Shown: positions 54,812 to 63,975 of the stretch, piece by piece
How positions within the stretch are numbered: the stretch's first letter is position 1
Layout: each line of letters opens with the position of its first letter
NCBI RefSeq assembly: GCF_044597725.1
Contig: NZ_CP139003.1
Coordinates: forward strand, 310,001-374,000
Length of the DNA stretch: 64,000 nt
Direction of reading: 5' to 3'
Source of the DNA: Bermanella sp044597725
GTDB taxonomy: Bacteria > Pseudomonadota > Gammaproteobacteria > Pseudomonadales > Oceanobacteraceae
Translations under genes and position numbers: made by a program
Notes under the pieces: generated by a model
The model's database searches: none
What the model was told of the DNA's origin: nothing
What the model saw: only the letters and a program-made list of their open reading frames with translations

Positions 54812-56179
54812 ATGTCCACTATTACCTCTTCATCTCAAACTGCTGACAATAAGCAGGCGAGCTTGAATAAGACGGCTTTAGTGGTTGATGATTCTAAGCT
54901 TGCTCGCTATGTGCTGAAAGAAATGCTGCTAGAGCACCAGATCAAGGTTGAAACCGCCGAGAGTGCAGAAGAAGCGTTAGGAATCTTGAGTGCATTAAAG
55001 CCGGATGTGATCTTTATGGATCATATGATGCCAGGTATGGATGGTTTTCAAGCAGTCCAAGTCATCAAAAGCGACCCGACTACGGCAAAAATCCCCATTA
55101 TGATGTACACCTCTAAAGATGAAGGGGTGTACATCAATCAGGCACGAGCCCTAGGTGCGGTTGGCGTATTGCCCAAAAAGCTAAAGCCAGTGCAGCTCGA
55201 AAAAGTACTTCGGCAGTTAAGCTTGATACCGCAAAAAGTGAGTCAATCAGCTTCTGGTACTTTATCCGCAGAACTTTCACAGCAAGAGGCGTCTCGTACC
55301 GCGGAAAAGCAGGCTCATATTATTGCGAATACACAGCATAGCTTGGACGAGCTTGCCCGCAGTGCGAGTGAGGACTTGGAAAAAGATTCCATGCGAAAAC
55401 TGTTTCGTCAGTTATTCGTAGAACAGCGAGACACAATTAAACAAGACCAGCATTCGTTATTGCGAGAGATGGTTTCTCAAGTGGAGCCCACCGTACGCGA
55501 GCTTTCAAGTCGCAATGTGTTTTGGCATAAAATCGTCTTATTCTCTGTTTTGTTCATGGTTGCTGTGTTTGTATTTTTTGATTCTAACGGACAGTCGCAA
55601 GACAATTTAGTCCCCTTGCAAGCCGCTTTAGAAGAACAGTCCAAAGCAATTAGTGAGCTAAAAGGCTCGGTGGCTAGCACACCAGTCCAGAGCTATGAGC
55701 CTTTTAATTCGGAATCGCTTATTGATATGAGTACGCTGGAATGGGCGTTGAATCAAAATAATCAATTAGCCTACCAACAGACCTTGAGCTCACCAGCCTA
55801 TCAAAATTACTTGCAGGAGATGGTGACGCAATTAAGTGATCAGGGTTTTCAAGGCTCGCTTATGATCAAATTTCATGAGGGTAACTTTTGCGAACAAAAT
55901 AATACTGGGACGCCCTCATTATTAGACAGTACAGCGTCTGTACTGCAATGCGATACCAGCCCTGAGTATGCCATTGGCCAGTCAATAGAATTTAAACAGC
56001 TAGATGATTATGTAAGAAGGTTAGATGAGCAGTATTATGCGATTGATATAGCGGCCATTGAGATGGGGACTCAGTACACTTTAGAAGATTATCCCGTGCC
56101 GTCAGCGAATGTGACCAGTAAAGAATGGAATCGAATCGCTGCTAAGAATCGTCGGTTGGAATATGAGTTGACCCCTTAG
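54812..56179 (+). CDS. Membrane-anchored receiver-domain protein
   Basis: A 455-residue protein with a full N-terminal CheY-like receiver (about 20-140): D26/D27, phospho-acceptor Asp70 in FMDHMMPGMDG, Thr in MYTSKDEG and Lys in LPKKLKP. A helical linker follows, then a single transmembrane segment near residues 240-257 (IVLFSVLFMVAVFVFF), and a C-terminal region of about 195 residues that I do not recognise, predicted to be periplasmic. ATG 54812 has GGAG 8 bases upstream; an earlier in-frame start adds nine residues. Confidence 0.8.
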   Translation: MSTITSSSQTADNKQASLNKTALVVDDSKLARYVLKEMLLEHQIKVETAESAEEALGILSALKPDVIFMDHMMPGMDGFQAVQVIKSDPTTAKIPIMMYTSKDEGVYINQARALGAVGVLPKKLKPVQLEKVLRQLSLIPQKVSQSASGTLSAELSQQEASRTAEKQAHIIANTQHSLDELARSASEDLEKDSMRKLFRQLFVEQRDTIKQDQHSLLREMVSQVEPTVRELSSRNVFWHKIVLFSVLFMVAVFVFFDSNGQSQDNLVPLQAALEEQSKAISELKGSVASTPVQSYEPFNSESLIDMSTLEWALNQNNQLAYQQTLSSPAYQNYLQEMVTQLSDQGFQGSLMIKFHEGNFCEQNNTGTPSLLDSTASVLQCDTSPEYAIGQSIEFKQLDDYVRRLDEQYYAIDIAAIEMGTQYTLEDYPVPSANVTSKEWNRIAAKNRRLEYELTP

Positions 56180-56213
56180 TTAAACTCATCCCTGCGTCCC
56201 TAGTCGCTCTCGA

Positions 56214-57338
56214 TTATTCTGCCCTTTTTCGCTGATGTATCAGCGACCGAATGACGCATTGATATTGAGGAATCAAAGCCGATATTGACCAGTCGGTTGG
56301 TTGAGCATGAGGTGATTGTTTTGCAAGTATGGCAAGTAGTTGTGTACAAGCTGCTTGCGCTTCTAACTCTATGTTTTCTTCATGGCTTTCATATAAACAT
56401 TCCGCAGCAACATATTCAGGGTACGCTAATCGGTTAGGTGCCAACGGAATACAGCCACTGGCCATGGCTTCAAGCATGGCCAGCCCTTGAAAGTCATGCA
56501 AAGCGGTGGAGATAACAATATCGGCTTCTTTTAGCAGTTGGTTGTAAGCTTGGCGACTTTCCATAAACCCCCAGTTTTCAATAACAGCTGAGAATTCATG
56601 TTTAATTTCATCGAAGGCTTGTGGCCACTTACGAAATTGTTCCCCTACGACACTTAATCGAAAAATCACGTTGTTTTGTTTTAACGCGCGTAATAACGCT
56701 AGTAAGCGTTCCGGTCCTTTGTCGTATTCCCAGCGATGGTTCCACACAATGTGCGGGCATGACCAGTTGTAACCCTCGCACTTAGAAGTAAATAGTTCAT
56801 CGGCAATGGGCACGGGCAAGACCTGAGATTTACTTAGTAAACGTTGGGGTACTCCTTGCGGTACGTGATCGGGCAACTTTTGCAAAAGTGCTGTTACACC
56901 TTGAATAAAACTTTGCTGATTCCACAGGCTATTAAACAGTATGAAATCGGCACTAAGAGCGCTAAAAATATTCACCATTTGCGGCTCAACATTGGCTTGT
57001 TGTTGGCGGCTAAGCGGAAACGCAAATTGGTTTTCGTGCACATAATATATGCAAGGAACGTGTGCTAAGTGAGGGTGAAAGCCTTTAACCGACGCCAAGT
57101 CCACCATCGATGTGGCAATAATTAAATCCCACGACTCCTTCATATATGGGTGGTCTAACCAACTAAGCGCGTTGCCGCGAATACGCCACTGGAAATGGCG
57201 TGGAGGCAATGAGAGCACATGCCACTGAAACATGGGCATATTTTGTATAAGGCTATTGCGCCATTGAATGTGGCTGGCAGCATCATAACCAGAAAGCAGC
57301 AAGATGCGGGGGTTAGTATTGGGGTTGGTCTGGGTCAT
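56214..57338 (-). CDS. tRNA-queuosine alpha-mannosyltransferase-like glycosyltransferase
   Basis: A 374-residue GT-B/GT4-type protein. The N-terminal part has the features of the DUF3524/QTMAN domain: LLLSGYDAASHIQWRNSL, LPPRHFQWRIRGNALSW, IATSMVDLASVKGF, YVHENQFAFPLS and FNSLWNQQSF. The C-terminal half has HRWEYDKGPERLLALL and the nucleotide-sugar site HDFQGLAMLEAMASGC. In animals QTMAN puts mannose on queuosine-34 of tRNA-Asp. The bacterial role is inferred from the family. It is convergent with the receiver gene and divergent from the heptosyltransferase gene. Confidence 0.85.
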   Translation of the reverse strand: MTQTNPNTNPRILLLSGYDAASHIQWRNSLIQNMPMFQWHVLSLPPRHFQWRIRGNALSWLDHPYMKESWDLIIATSMVDLASVKGFHPHLAHVPCIYYVHENQFAFPLSRQQQANVEPQMVNIFSALSADFILFNSLWNQQSFIQGVTALLQKLPDHVPQGVPQRLLSKSQVLPVPIADELFTSKCEGYNWSCPHIVWNHRWEYDKGPERLLALLRALKQNNVIFRLSVVGEQFRKWPQAFDEIKHEFSAVIENWGFMESRQAYNQLLKEADIVISTALHDFQGLAMLEAMASGCIPLAPNRLAYPEYVAAECLYESHEENIELEAQAACTQLLAILAKQSPHAQPTDWSISALIPQYQCVIRSLIHQRKRAE

Positions 57339-57445
57339 TGCTTAAATTTTACAGTAAGCGGATTTTTAAGTCATGGCAACGGGTGAAAGCATTGTCATAA
57401 ATGCATTATACTGCGCGCTTTACTATTTATATTGAAAGCTGGTTT

Positions 57446-58495
57446 ATGCAGACAACGCCTCCCCAACATATCGCCTTTTTCCGCTTATCTGCATTGGGTG
57501 ATGTGGTGCTTGCCATACCCATGATTCGCGCCATACAAGCTGCATGGCCAAACTGCAAAATAACTTGGATAACCAGCTCGGCGGTTTTCCCATTGCTAGA
57601 AGGCCTGCCCGGTGTGGAATTCCTCGTGATTCCTAAACCACGCAAGATTAAAGACTACTTGAGCCTGCGTACATTATTCAAACAATATGACTTTGATGTG
57701 TTGATTGCAGCACAAGCCAGTTTTCGCACCAACTTAATTTACCCCCACATCAATGCTAAGCGCAAAATTGGCTTTGATAATGGCCGCGCCAAAGATTTGC
57801 ATTCATGGTTTGTGAAGGAACAGATTCCCCCACGAGACGAGCACTTAGCTCAAGGTTTTATGGGGTTTGCCCGCTATTTAGGGCTAGATGTACCCAACAA
57901 AGCGGATTACGACTTTTATTTGTATACCAGTGATGAAACGCAAGCCTGGGCTAAAGCACAGCGTAAAAAGCCAAAAATGCTGGCGATTAACGCTGCTGCT
58001 AGTAAAGCCGAGCGTACATGGAAAGCCGAACATTATGCTCGCGTCATCGACCAAGCTATTGAACGTTGGGACTGCCAAGTGGTATTAACCGGCGGCCCAG
58101 CGCAAAACGAATTGGACTTAGCGTCCGAGGTTGAAAGCTTATGTCAGCATTCTGTGGACAATTTAGTAGGTAAAACCAAACATAAACAAATAGTTGCACT
58201 ACTGGGCGAAGCTGACGTATTAATTGCACCGGATACAGGGCCTGTGCATATAGCAGTGGCCATGGGCACACCTGTTATTGGTTTGTATGCCGTGGCCCGT
58301 TCGGGATTATCTGGCCCCTTCCAAGAACCAAGCTATACCATTGATAAATACCCTCAAGCAGTGGAAAAGTACCTTGGTAAACCCTTCGCCGAAGCCAAAT
58401 GGCACGAGCGTGTACACCATGCCGATGCCATGGATTTAATTACTGAAGCAGAGGTAATTGAACAAATAAGCAACACTTTGTCACAGATTGCTTAG
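57446..58495 (+). CDS. Glycosyltransferase family 9 protein, heptosyltransferase-like
   Basis: A 349-residue GT9 protein of the ADP-heptose:LPS heptosyltransferase type. It begins IAFFRLSALGDVVLAIPMIR, has NAAASKAERTWKAEHYA in the middle and the C-terminal donor site LIAPDTGPVHIAVAMGTPVIGLY. It probably adds heptose to LPS inner core at the inner membrane. Heptose supply is consistent with gmhB in this window. ATG 57446 is used; an in-frame start at 57401 would add 15 residues unlike the family. Confidence 0.88.
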   Translation: MQTTPPQHIAFFRLSALGDVVLAIPMIRAIQAAWPNCKITWITSSAVFPLLEGLPGVEFLVIPKPRKIKDYLSLRTLFKQYDFDVLIAAQASFRTNLIYPHINAKRKIGFDNGRAKDLHSWFVKEQIPPRDEHLAQGFMGFARYLGLDVPNKADYDFYLYTSDETQAWAKAQRKKPKMLAINAAASKAERTWKAEHYARVIDQAIERWDCQVVLTGGPAQNELDLASEVESLCQHSVDNLVGKTKHKQIVALLGEADVLIAPDTGPVHIAVAMGTPVIGLYAVARSGLSGPFQEPSYTIDKYPQAVEKYLGKPFAEAKWHERVHHADAMDLITEAEVIEQISNTLSQIA

Positions 58496-58559
58496 TGTGA
58501 TTGTGTTAAAGTTTTGCCCCTCAACATACTTACTTATATAAAAACGGGAATAGTAATAT

Positions 58560-59142
58560 ATGAAATATCAAGGATTTGTAATTGCTCTACTGGGTCTGTT
58601 TCTTACTGCCTGTGGCTCAGACTCCGATGAAACTACTTTTCTAGAAGGGAGCTGGAAGGGCAAAGAATGCTTTGATATCAACTCTAAATTTAGATCATTC
58701 TAGAACTGACTTTCAATTTTCGGGCAATCAAGTCACGATTACTCAACCCGTATTTAGCTCTTCTGATTGTTCAGATCAATTTAAAATAGCTGAGTATGTA
58801 TCAACAGGCACCTTTGCTCTAGGTAGCGATTTTGTGATTACATCGGGTGAAACTGTAACAAAAGTGGATTTCAAAATTACGAACGCAATAGTGACTCCTT
58901 TTGATGCAGATGGTGTAACGCTTTTAGAGAATACGTACTCGTGTGAAGGTCTGGAGTGGATTATTGATCAACCACAGTCAATATTAGACTGCAGAATTGA
59001 AAATGGCTGGTCAAGTGACATAAAGACAATCATTCAAGTTGACGAAGACCTTCTAAGACTCGCTGCCGGTGATGCTCCTCTCACCGAAGATGGCTACCCT
59101 ACACAGCTAGAAGCCCCGGAAGACGGTCAGCAAAGACAATAG
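58560..59142 (+). pseudogene. Frameshifted lipoprotein gene
   Basis: The ATG at 58560 opens a lipoprotein signal (IALLGLFLTACGSDSDE) continuing to LEGSWKGKECFDI and then stops at a TAG near 58700. The +1 frame, open from 58645, continues the protein naturally (LNLDHSRTDFQFSGNQVTIT) to 59142. A single-base change somewhere in about 58645-58700 would restore one ORF of about 190 residues. Either a recent inactivation or a sequencing error. Family not recognised. Confidence 0.72.
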
Positions 59143-59164
59143 TTTACAACTTAGTGCTCCGCTA

Positions 59165-59419
59165 TTACTTCCGCGGCGGCGCTTCAAATATCTTAATAGG
59201 CTGTTCATCGTCATCCCGAACAGCCTTACCTTCTGGCGTTACCCGTGTTTTAAGTTCTTCAGGTGTATCGGTCTCATCTTTCATAACATCGATGTAGCCG
59301 CAGGCAATACACTCACGGGTTTGTTTGCCCTCTTCGTTGTTAAACATTACGAGCTTATCCATTTCTGAACATTTGGGGCAAACCGCCCCAGCAATAAACC
59401 GCTTTTTCGCTTTAAACAT
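59165..59419 (-). CDS. YheV-like putative zinc-ribbon protein
   Basis: An 84-residue protein. KKRFIAGAVCPKCSEMDKL and RECIACGY give a four-cysteine zinc ribbon, and the order of motifs matches E. coli YheV, with a longer acidic tail ending in IKIFEAPPRK. Function unknown. yheV neighbours prlC in other gammaproteobacteria; here it follows prlC on the same strand after about 207 bases, in which I see no gene. Confidence 0.88.
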   Translation of the reverse strand: MFKAKKRFIAGAVCPKCSEMDKLVMFNNEEGKQTRECIACGYIDVMKDETDTPEELKTRVTPEGKAVRDDDEQPIKIFEAPPRK

Positions 59420-59626
59420 GACAAACTCTTTTAAATAGAAAACAGCCGCTATTATAGCGGTTTGTATACCGGGATAAAAATCCCATCAAAGACAACGTTA
59501 ATGGTTAGAAGCGTTATCGAAGCAGCTTTGGCAAGGCATAAATTGGGCGATAAAGCGCAGTTTATGTATTTATAAATGAGCATTTAGAGCCCAATTTTAA
59601 CGATGCCAAAGCAATGCAGATAGCTT

Positions 59627-61672
59627 CTAGGCTGCTTTGATCCCAGAATGGCGCAGCAATGCCTCCACACTTGGCTCCCGCCCGCGGAAGTTGGCAAACA
59701 AAACCCCCGCGTCTTCAACCCCACCTCGGCTCAATATTTCATTAAAGAAGGCTTGGCCTGTTTCTGGGTTAAAAATCCCCTCTTCTTCGAACCGGCTATA
59801 GGCATCGGCACTGAGTACTTCGGCCCATTTGTAGCTGTAATACCCTGCGGCATAACCACCGGCAAATATATGGCCAAAGCTATGCTGAAAACGATTAAAG
59901 CTAGGTGGCTGCACAACCGATACTTGCTTGCGCACATCATCCAAGGTTGCTTGGATGGGTGTGGGAGATTCAGGGTTGTATTCCAGGTGAATACGGAAGT
60001 CGAATAAACTGAACTCCAATTGACGAACCATCATCATGGCGCTTTGGAAGTGCTTAGCGGCCAGCATTTTATCCAGTAAGTCTTGTGGTAGTGGCTCCCC
60101 TGTTTCCACATGGCCACTAATAAACGACAGCGCTTCTGGCTCCCAGCACCAGTTTTCTAAAAACTGGCTCGGCAGCTCTACTGCATCCCACGCTACGCCG
60201 TTGATACCACTCACGGCGGCGGTGTCCACTTGAGTAAGCATGTGATGAATACCATGGCCAAATTCATGGAATAAGGTGGTTAATTCATCATGTGTAAGCA
60301 GTGCGGGTTTGTCGCCTACAGGTGGGGTGAAGTTACATACTAAATACGCAACTGGAATTTGTAGCTCGCCGTTTTGCTTTGTGCGGCGAACTCGACATTC
60401 GTCCATCCATGCCCCACCGCGTTTTTTACTGCGGGCGTACAAATCTAGGTAAAACTGAGCAATGGTCTCACCATCTTGTTTGATGCTAAATAGTTTTACG
60501 TCTGGGTGATAGACGTTGGCGTTTTCTACTTCTTCTACGTCTACGCCAAATAGGCGGTGAACGGTTTCGAATAATCCATTTAATACTTTAGGTGCCGGGA
60601 AATATGGGCGAATTTCTTCTTGGCTCACATTAAACTTAGCTTGCTTGAGCTTTTCGCCGTAATACGGCACATCCCAGGGTTCAACCTGGCTGGCACCACA
60701 TTCTTGCTTAGCAAATTCCACCAGTTCGTCATACTCTTTTTGTGCTTGAGCATGGGACTTGTCGGCGAGGTCATTCAAGAATTGCATTACTTGTTCTGGG
60801 CTGTCTGCCATTTTGTCGGCCAATGAAAGATGCGCATAACTTTGATAACCCAATAATTGTGCAAGCTCGTGACGTAAGGCCAATATTTCATCCATCAGGG
60901 CGCTATTATCAAATTCGCCCGCTTGGGGGCCTTGGTCCGACGCTCGGGTATTAAACGCCGTATACATTTCTTGGCGTAAGTCTGCATTATCGCAGTAGGT
61001 CATAACGGGCAAGTAGCAAGGAATATCTAACGTCAGTAAATAACCGGTTTGCTGTTTGTCGGTGGCAGCTTGAGCAAAACCTTCTAGGGCGCTATCGGGT
61101 ACCCCTGCCAGTTCCGCTTTATCGCTAATCAGTTTTTCCCATTTATTGGTGGCGTCTAATAGGTTTTCACCAAACTTGCTCGATAATTCACTTAAGCGAG
61201 CCTGTATTTCACCAAAGCGTTGTTTTTGCTCTTCGGGCAAATCAACACCACCTAGGTGGAAATCCCGCAACGCATTATCAATGGTTTTCTTTTGCGCTGT
61301 GGTTAAATTTGCGTATTCGTCACTGTCTTTAATAGCTTGGTACGCCTGTTGTAAGCCTTTGTTTTGACCCACTTTGGTTTGATATTCAGAAAGCTTGGGT
61401 AGGCAGGCGTTGTAAACGTCGCGCAGGGCGTCATTGTTCATAACACTGTTTAAGTGTGAAACTGGGCTCCATGCTTTACCCAGTGTATCGTCGAGTTCTT
61501 CTAGTTTAGCAACCACAGATTGCCAGCTGAAATCAGGTGACTGGGCAATGCTATCAATGGCGCTAAGGTTGTTTTGTAAGTGCTCGGAAATAATGGTTTC
61601 GATATCAGGGGTGGCGATATCGTCAAAATCCGGGAGTGCTTGCGGATCACGCAAGGTTTGGCTGTTTGACAT
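59627..61672 (-). CDS. prlC: Oligopeptidase A (PrlC), M3 metallopeptidase
   Basis: A 681-residue cytoplasmic zinc peptidase (E. coli 680) that degrades oligopeptides including cleaved signal peptides. The zinc motif is LFHEFGHGIHHML near residue 470 (HExxH), and FAGGYAAGYYSYKWAEVLSAD near the C-terminus is typical. The start ATG at 61672 (MSNSQTLRDPQALPDFDDI) matches the family; the frame extends 27 codons upstream without homology. Confidence 0.96.
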   Translation of the reverse strand: MSNSQTLRDPQALPDFDDIATPDIETIISEHLQNNLSAIDSIAQSPDFSWQSVVAKLEELDDTLGKAWSPVSHLNSVMNNDALRDVYNACLPKLSEYQTKVGQNKGLQQAYQAIKDSDEYANLTTAQKKTIDNALRDFHLGGVDLPEEQKQRFGEIQARLSELSSKFGENLLDATNKWEKLISDKAELAGVPDSALEGFAQAATDKQQTGYLLTLDIPCYLPVMTYCDNADLRQEMYTAFNTRASDQGPQAGEFDNSALMDEILALRHELAQLLGYQSYAHLSLADKMADSPEQVMQFLNDLADKSHAQAQKEYDELVEFAKQECGASQVEPWDVPYYGEKLKQAKFNVSQEEIRPYFPAPKVLNGLFETVHRLFGVDVEEVENANVYHPDVKLFSIKQDGETIAQFYLDLYARSKKRGGAWMDECRVRRTKQNGELQIPVAYLVCNFTPPVGDKPALLTHDELTTLFHEFGHGIHHMLTQVDTAAVSGINGVAWDAVELPSQFLENWCWEPEALSFISGHVETGEPLPQDLLDKMLAAKHFQSAMMMVRQLEFSLFDFRIHLEYNPESPTPIQATLDDVRKQVSVVQPPSFNRFQHSFGHIFAGGYAAGYYSYKWAEVLSADAYSRFEEEGIFNPETGQAFFNEILSRGGVEDAGVLFANFRGREPSVEALLRHSGIKAA

Positions 61673-61770
61673 GGTAAATAACCTGAATTGTATTATGAGA
61701 CCCTTGTAAGGTTGGGCTGAAATCAGTAATTTCAAGCTTTCTAGTTTATCCACAATTTTAGGTAAAGCAT

Positions 61771-62322
61771 ATGCCGGTACGATCCTTTAAAGGAATGACG
61801 CCCAAATTAGGTAATAAGGTATTCGTTGATGCCATGGCCACAGTCATTGGGGATGTGAGCATGGGCGATGATTGCTCGGTATGGCCTAATACGGTTATTC
61901 GTGGTGATATGCATACCATTACCATTGGTGATCGCTGCAGTATTCAAGACGGATCAATTTTACATATAACCCATGCCAGTGATTATAACCCCGGAGGTTA
62001 CCCGCTAACGCTGGGCAATGATGTCACGGTGGGTCATATGGCTATGTTGCATGGTTGTTCCATTGGTTCCGAGGTGTTAATTGGTATGCAGGCTATGGTT
62101 ATGGATGGGGCAGTTATTGAAGATCAGGTGGTTCTGGGAGCGGGTTCACTTGTCCCCCCAAATAAACGCCTAGAATCCGGCCACTTATATGTTGGGCGGC
62201 CAGCAAAAAAAGTGCGCCCACTTACCGAGCAGGAACTCACTTACTTTAAATATACCGCGGCCAATTATGTAAAACTTAAGAATGAACATATGGCTGAGGG
62301 CTTCCAGAATGGCTCAAATTAG
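61771..62322 (+). CDS. Gamma-carbonic anhydrase family protein (YrdA-like)
   Basis: A 183-residue left-handed beta-helix protein (E. coli YrdA 184). Hexapeptide repeats run through it, and the metal-site His residues are in DGSILHITHASDYNP and VGHMAMLHGCSIG. Whether it hydrates CO2 is uncertain, since many YrdA-type proteins show no such activity. It is divergent from prlC, with a DnaA-box 9-mer (61746) between the start codons. Confidence 0.9.
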   Translation: MPVRSFKGMTPKLGNKVFVDAMATVIGDVSMGDDCSVWPNTVIRGDMHTITIGDRCSIQDGSILHITHASDYNPGGYPLTLGNDVTVGHMAMLHGCSIGSEVLIGMQAMVMDGAVIEDQVVLGAGSLVPPNKRLESGHLYVGRPAKKVRPLTEQELTYFKYTAANYVKLKNEHMAEGFQNGSN

Positions 62323-62431
62323 CCGTATATAGTTCACATTTTAAACAGCTAGTGCTTTTGACTGATAGGCGACCGCGTTGCGCTTTTGTAAACTCGGTGG
62401 CCAAGTCAAGTTTGGTCAAGGATGAACCACC

Positions 62432-63274
62432 ATGCACACTCTATGGATTCTATGCCTTTGTTTCATTTTACTAGCCCCCTTTTGCGTGGCTGCCAGTAGT
62501 CAGCTTCCGCCTTTGACGTTAGCCACCACTTTCCAACCAGAGCAATTTAGCGGTGCCTATTGGGTAAGCGAAAAGCTAGATGGTATGCGCTGCTATTGGG
62601 ATGGCGAGCAACTACTCACCCGCAATGGTCACGTTATTCACGCACCAGATTACTTCACTAACGGGCTTCCAAATACACCTTTGGATGGAGAATTATGGCT
62701 TGGGCGTAATCAATACCAAGCGCTAATGAGAATTGTGCGTGACCAAATTCCTAACCCCACACAATGGCAGCAAGTTACCTTTCAGGTCTTCGACTTACCG
62801 TCCAGCAGCGAAAATTTTGAAACACGTCAACGTGTATTGAAAGACTTAATTGCAGATATGAATCAGCCCCATGTGCAATGGGTTCAACAGCATAAACTCG
62901 ATAGTTTTGAATCGATACATGCAATGCTTGATGAGGTTATAGCGCAAAACGGTGAAGGCCTAATGTTACGCACCCCGTCTAGTCGTTATGAATCAGGTCG
63001 TAGCGCACATTTATTAAAATATAAGTTGCGCCAAGATGATGAAGCCAAGGTAATTGCTTATCAAACTGGTAAGGGAAAATATAAGGATATGATGGGCGCC
63101 ATTTGGGTTGAAAAAGAAGATGGGACTTTATTTAAAATTGGTACAGGTTTTAGTGATGATGAACGCCAAGACCCGCCGCCCATTGGCAGTCAAATTACCT
63201 ATAGCTATCAGGGTTTCACCGAAAGAGGGTTGCCACGGTTTGCCAGCTTTGAACGTGTTCGTCAGCCGGAATAA
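62432..63274 (+). CDS. ligE: Periplasmic ATP-dependent DNA ligase, LigE type
   Basis: A 280-residue minimal DNA ligase with a signal peptide (cleavage about residues 20-21 after FCVAA). The nucleotidyltransferase domain has the catalytic Lys48 in SEKLDGMRCYW (motif I), RNGHVIHAP, DGELWLGR (motif III), GEGLMLR (motif IV) and LLKYKLRQDDEAKV (motif V). An OB domain follows to the end. LigE enzymes seal nicks and are thought to act outside the cytoplasm, possibly on imported DNA. dprA elsewhere in the window is consistent with DNA uptake. Confidence 0.92.
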   Translation: MHTLWILCLCFILLAPFCVAASSQLPPLTLATTFQPEQFSGAYWVSEKLDGMRCYWDGEQLLTRNGHVIHAPDYFTNGLPNTPLDGELWLGRNQYQALMRIVRDQIPNPTQWQQVTFQVFDLPSSSENFETRQRVLKDLIADMNQPHVQWVQQHKLDSFESIHAMLDEVIAQNGEGLMLRTPSSRYESGRSAHLLKYKLRQDDEAKVIAYQTGKGKYKDMMGAIWVEKEDGTLFKIGTGFSDDERQDPPPIGSQITYSYQGFTERGLPRFASFERVRQPE

Positions 63275-63277
63275 AAA

Positions 63278-63317
63278 ACGGGCTTGTTATCTTCATTGTA
63301 TAACAAGCCCGTCTTTT
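63278..63317. terminator. Bidirectional terminator between ligE and the last gene
   Basis: A perfect 13-base stem (ACGGGCTTGTTAT with ATAACAAGCCCGT) surrounds a 9-base loop, with A-run and T-run on the two sides. Confidence 0.9.
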
Positions 63318-63333
63318 TATTCTTTAGCAAAGC

Positions 63334-63975
63334 TTAATAAGAAAGTTGCCAATCAATGCCAGCGGCTTTACCTAAACATGGCCAGTCTTGCCAAATAGAT
63401 GTGGTATTGCCCTGTTCTTCCACCATGTATTGCTTAAACTGTTCTGTTTCATAATGCTGTTCCGCAGACATCATTTTACTCACAGTATGATGCACTTTTG
63501 CATCAAGAGAGTTGGCCAACTCTTCCCCCACCAATTGGTGAGCAACCACATTGGCTAAGGTCATATCCCAAGGAATAAGAGGCATACCCACACGGGCAAT
63601 ATAGCGATCATTTAGTTCTTCAAATAAACGGTGCGCTAAGTAGGCTTCGTCCATAAGTGCCATTAAACCAATATGATTATTAGGCAATTTTGGAGGGTTA
63701 ATAAAATACTCTTCAGCAATTTTTAAAAATGGAAACACATGATCTTCTATTCCAGCTTTGATAGAAGCTTGCTTTAGTGCATCTAAAAAGTCGGGCACAT
63801 GGTGAATGTATTCCATGGCAAATTTTTGCAAAGCAGCGAGTTCGTTGGTCGTTTCGATTTTTAAGCGATCGGGAAGTGTTTTTATATGATTCTTTAAGTG
63901 CCTCTCTAAGCAATGTGTTTTTTCTTCATGGTAAAAAGCTTGGCTTATGGTGTAGCGTAATGTACTGACCCGCAT
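63334..63975 (-). CDS. Hypothetical protein, helical, unknown function
   Basis: A 213-residue protein without signal peptide or membrane segment, rich in helices and in His, Glu and Leu (HCLERHLKNHIK, EYFINPPKLPNNHIGLMALM). I recognise no domain. Start chosen: ATG 63975 has AAGGAG 7 bases upstream; a second ATG seven codons upstream (63996) lacks one. Confidence 0.65.
   Translation of the reverse strand: MRVSTLRYTISQAFYHEEKTHCLERHLKNHIKTLPDRLKIETTNELAALQKFAMEYIHHVPDFLDALKQASIKAGIEDHVFPFLKIAEEYFINPPKLPNNHIGLMALMDEAYLAHRLFEELNDRYIARVGMPLIPWDMTLANVVAHQLVGEELANSLDAKVHHTVSKMMSAEQHYETEQFKQYMVEEQGNTTSIWQDWPCLGKAAGIDWQLSY

Noticed and set aside
58668..58680. Programmed +1 frameshift signal in the broken lipoprotein
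   Set aside because: A CTTTGA string is present but is not in the frame required for a prfB-type shift, so simple mutation or error is preferred.
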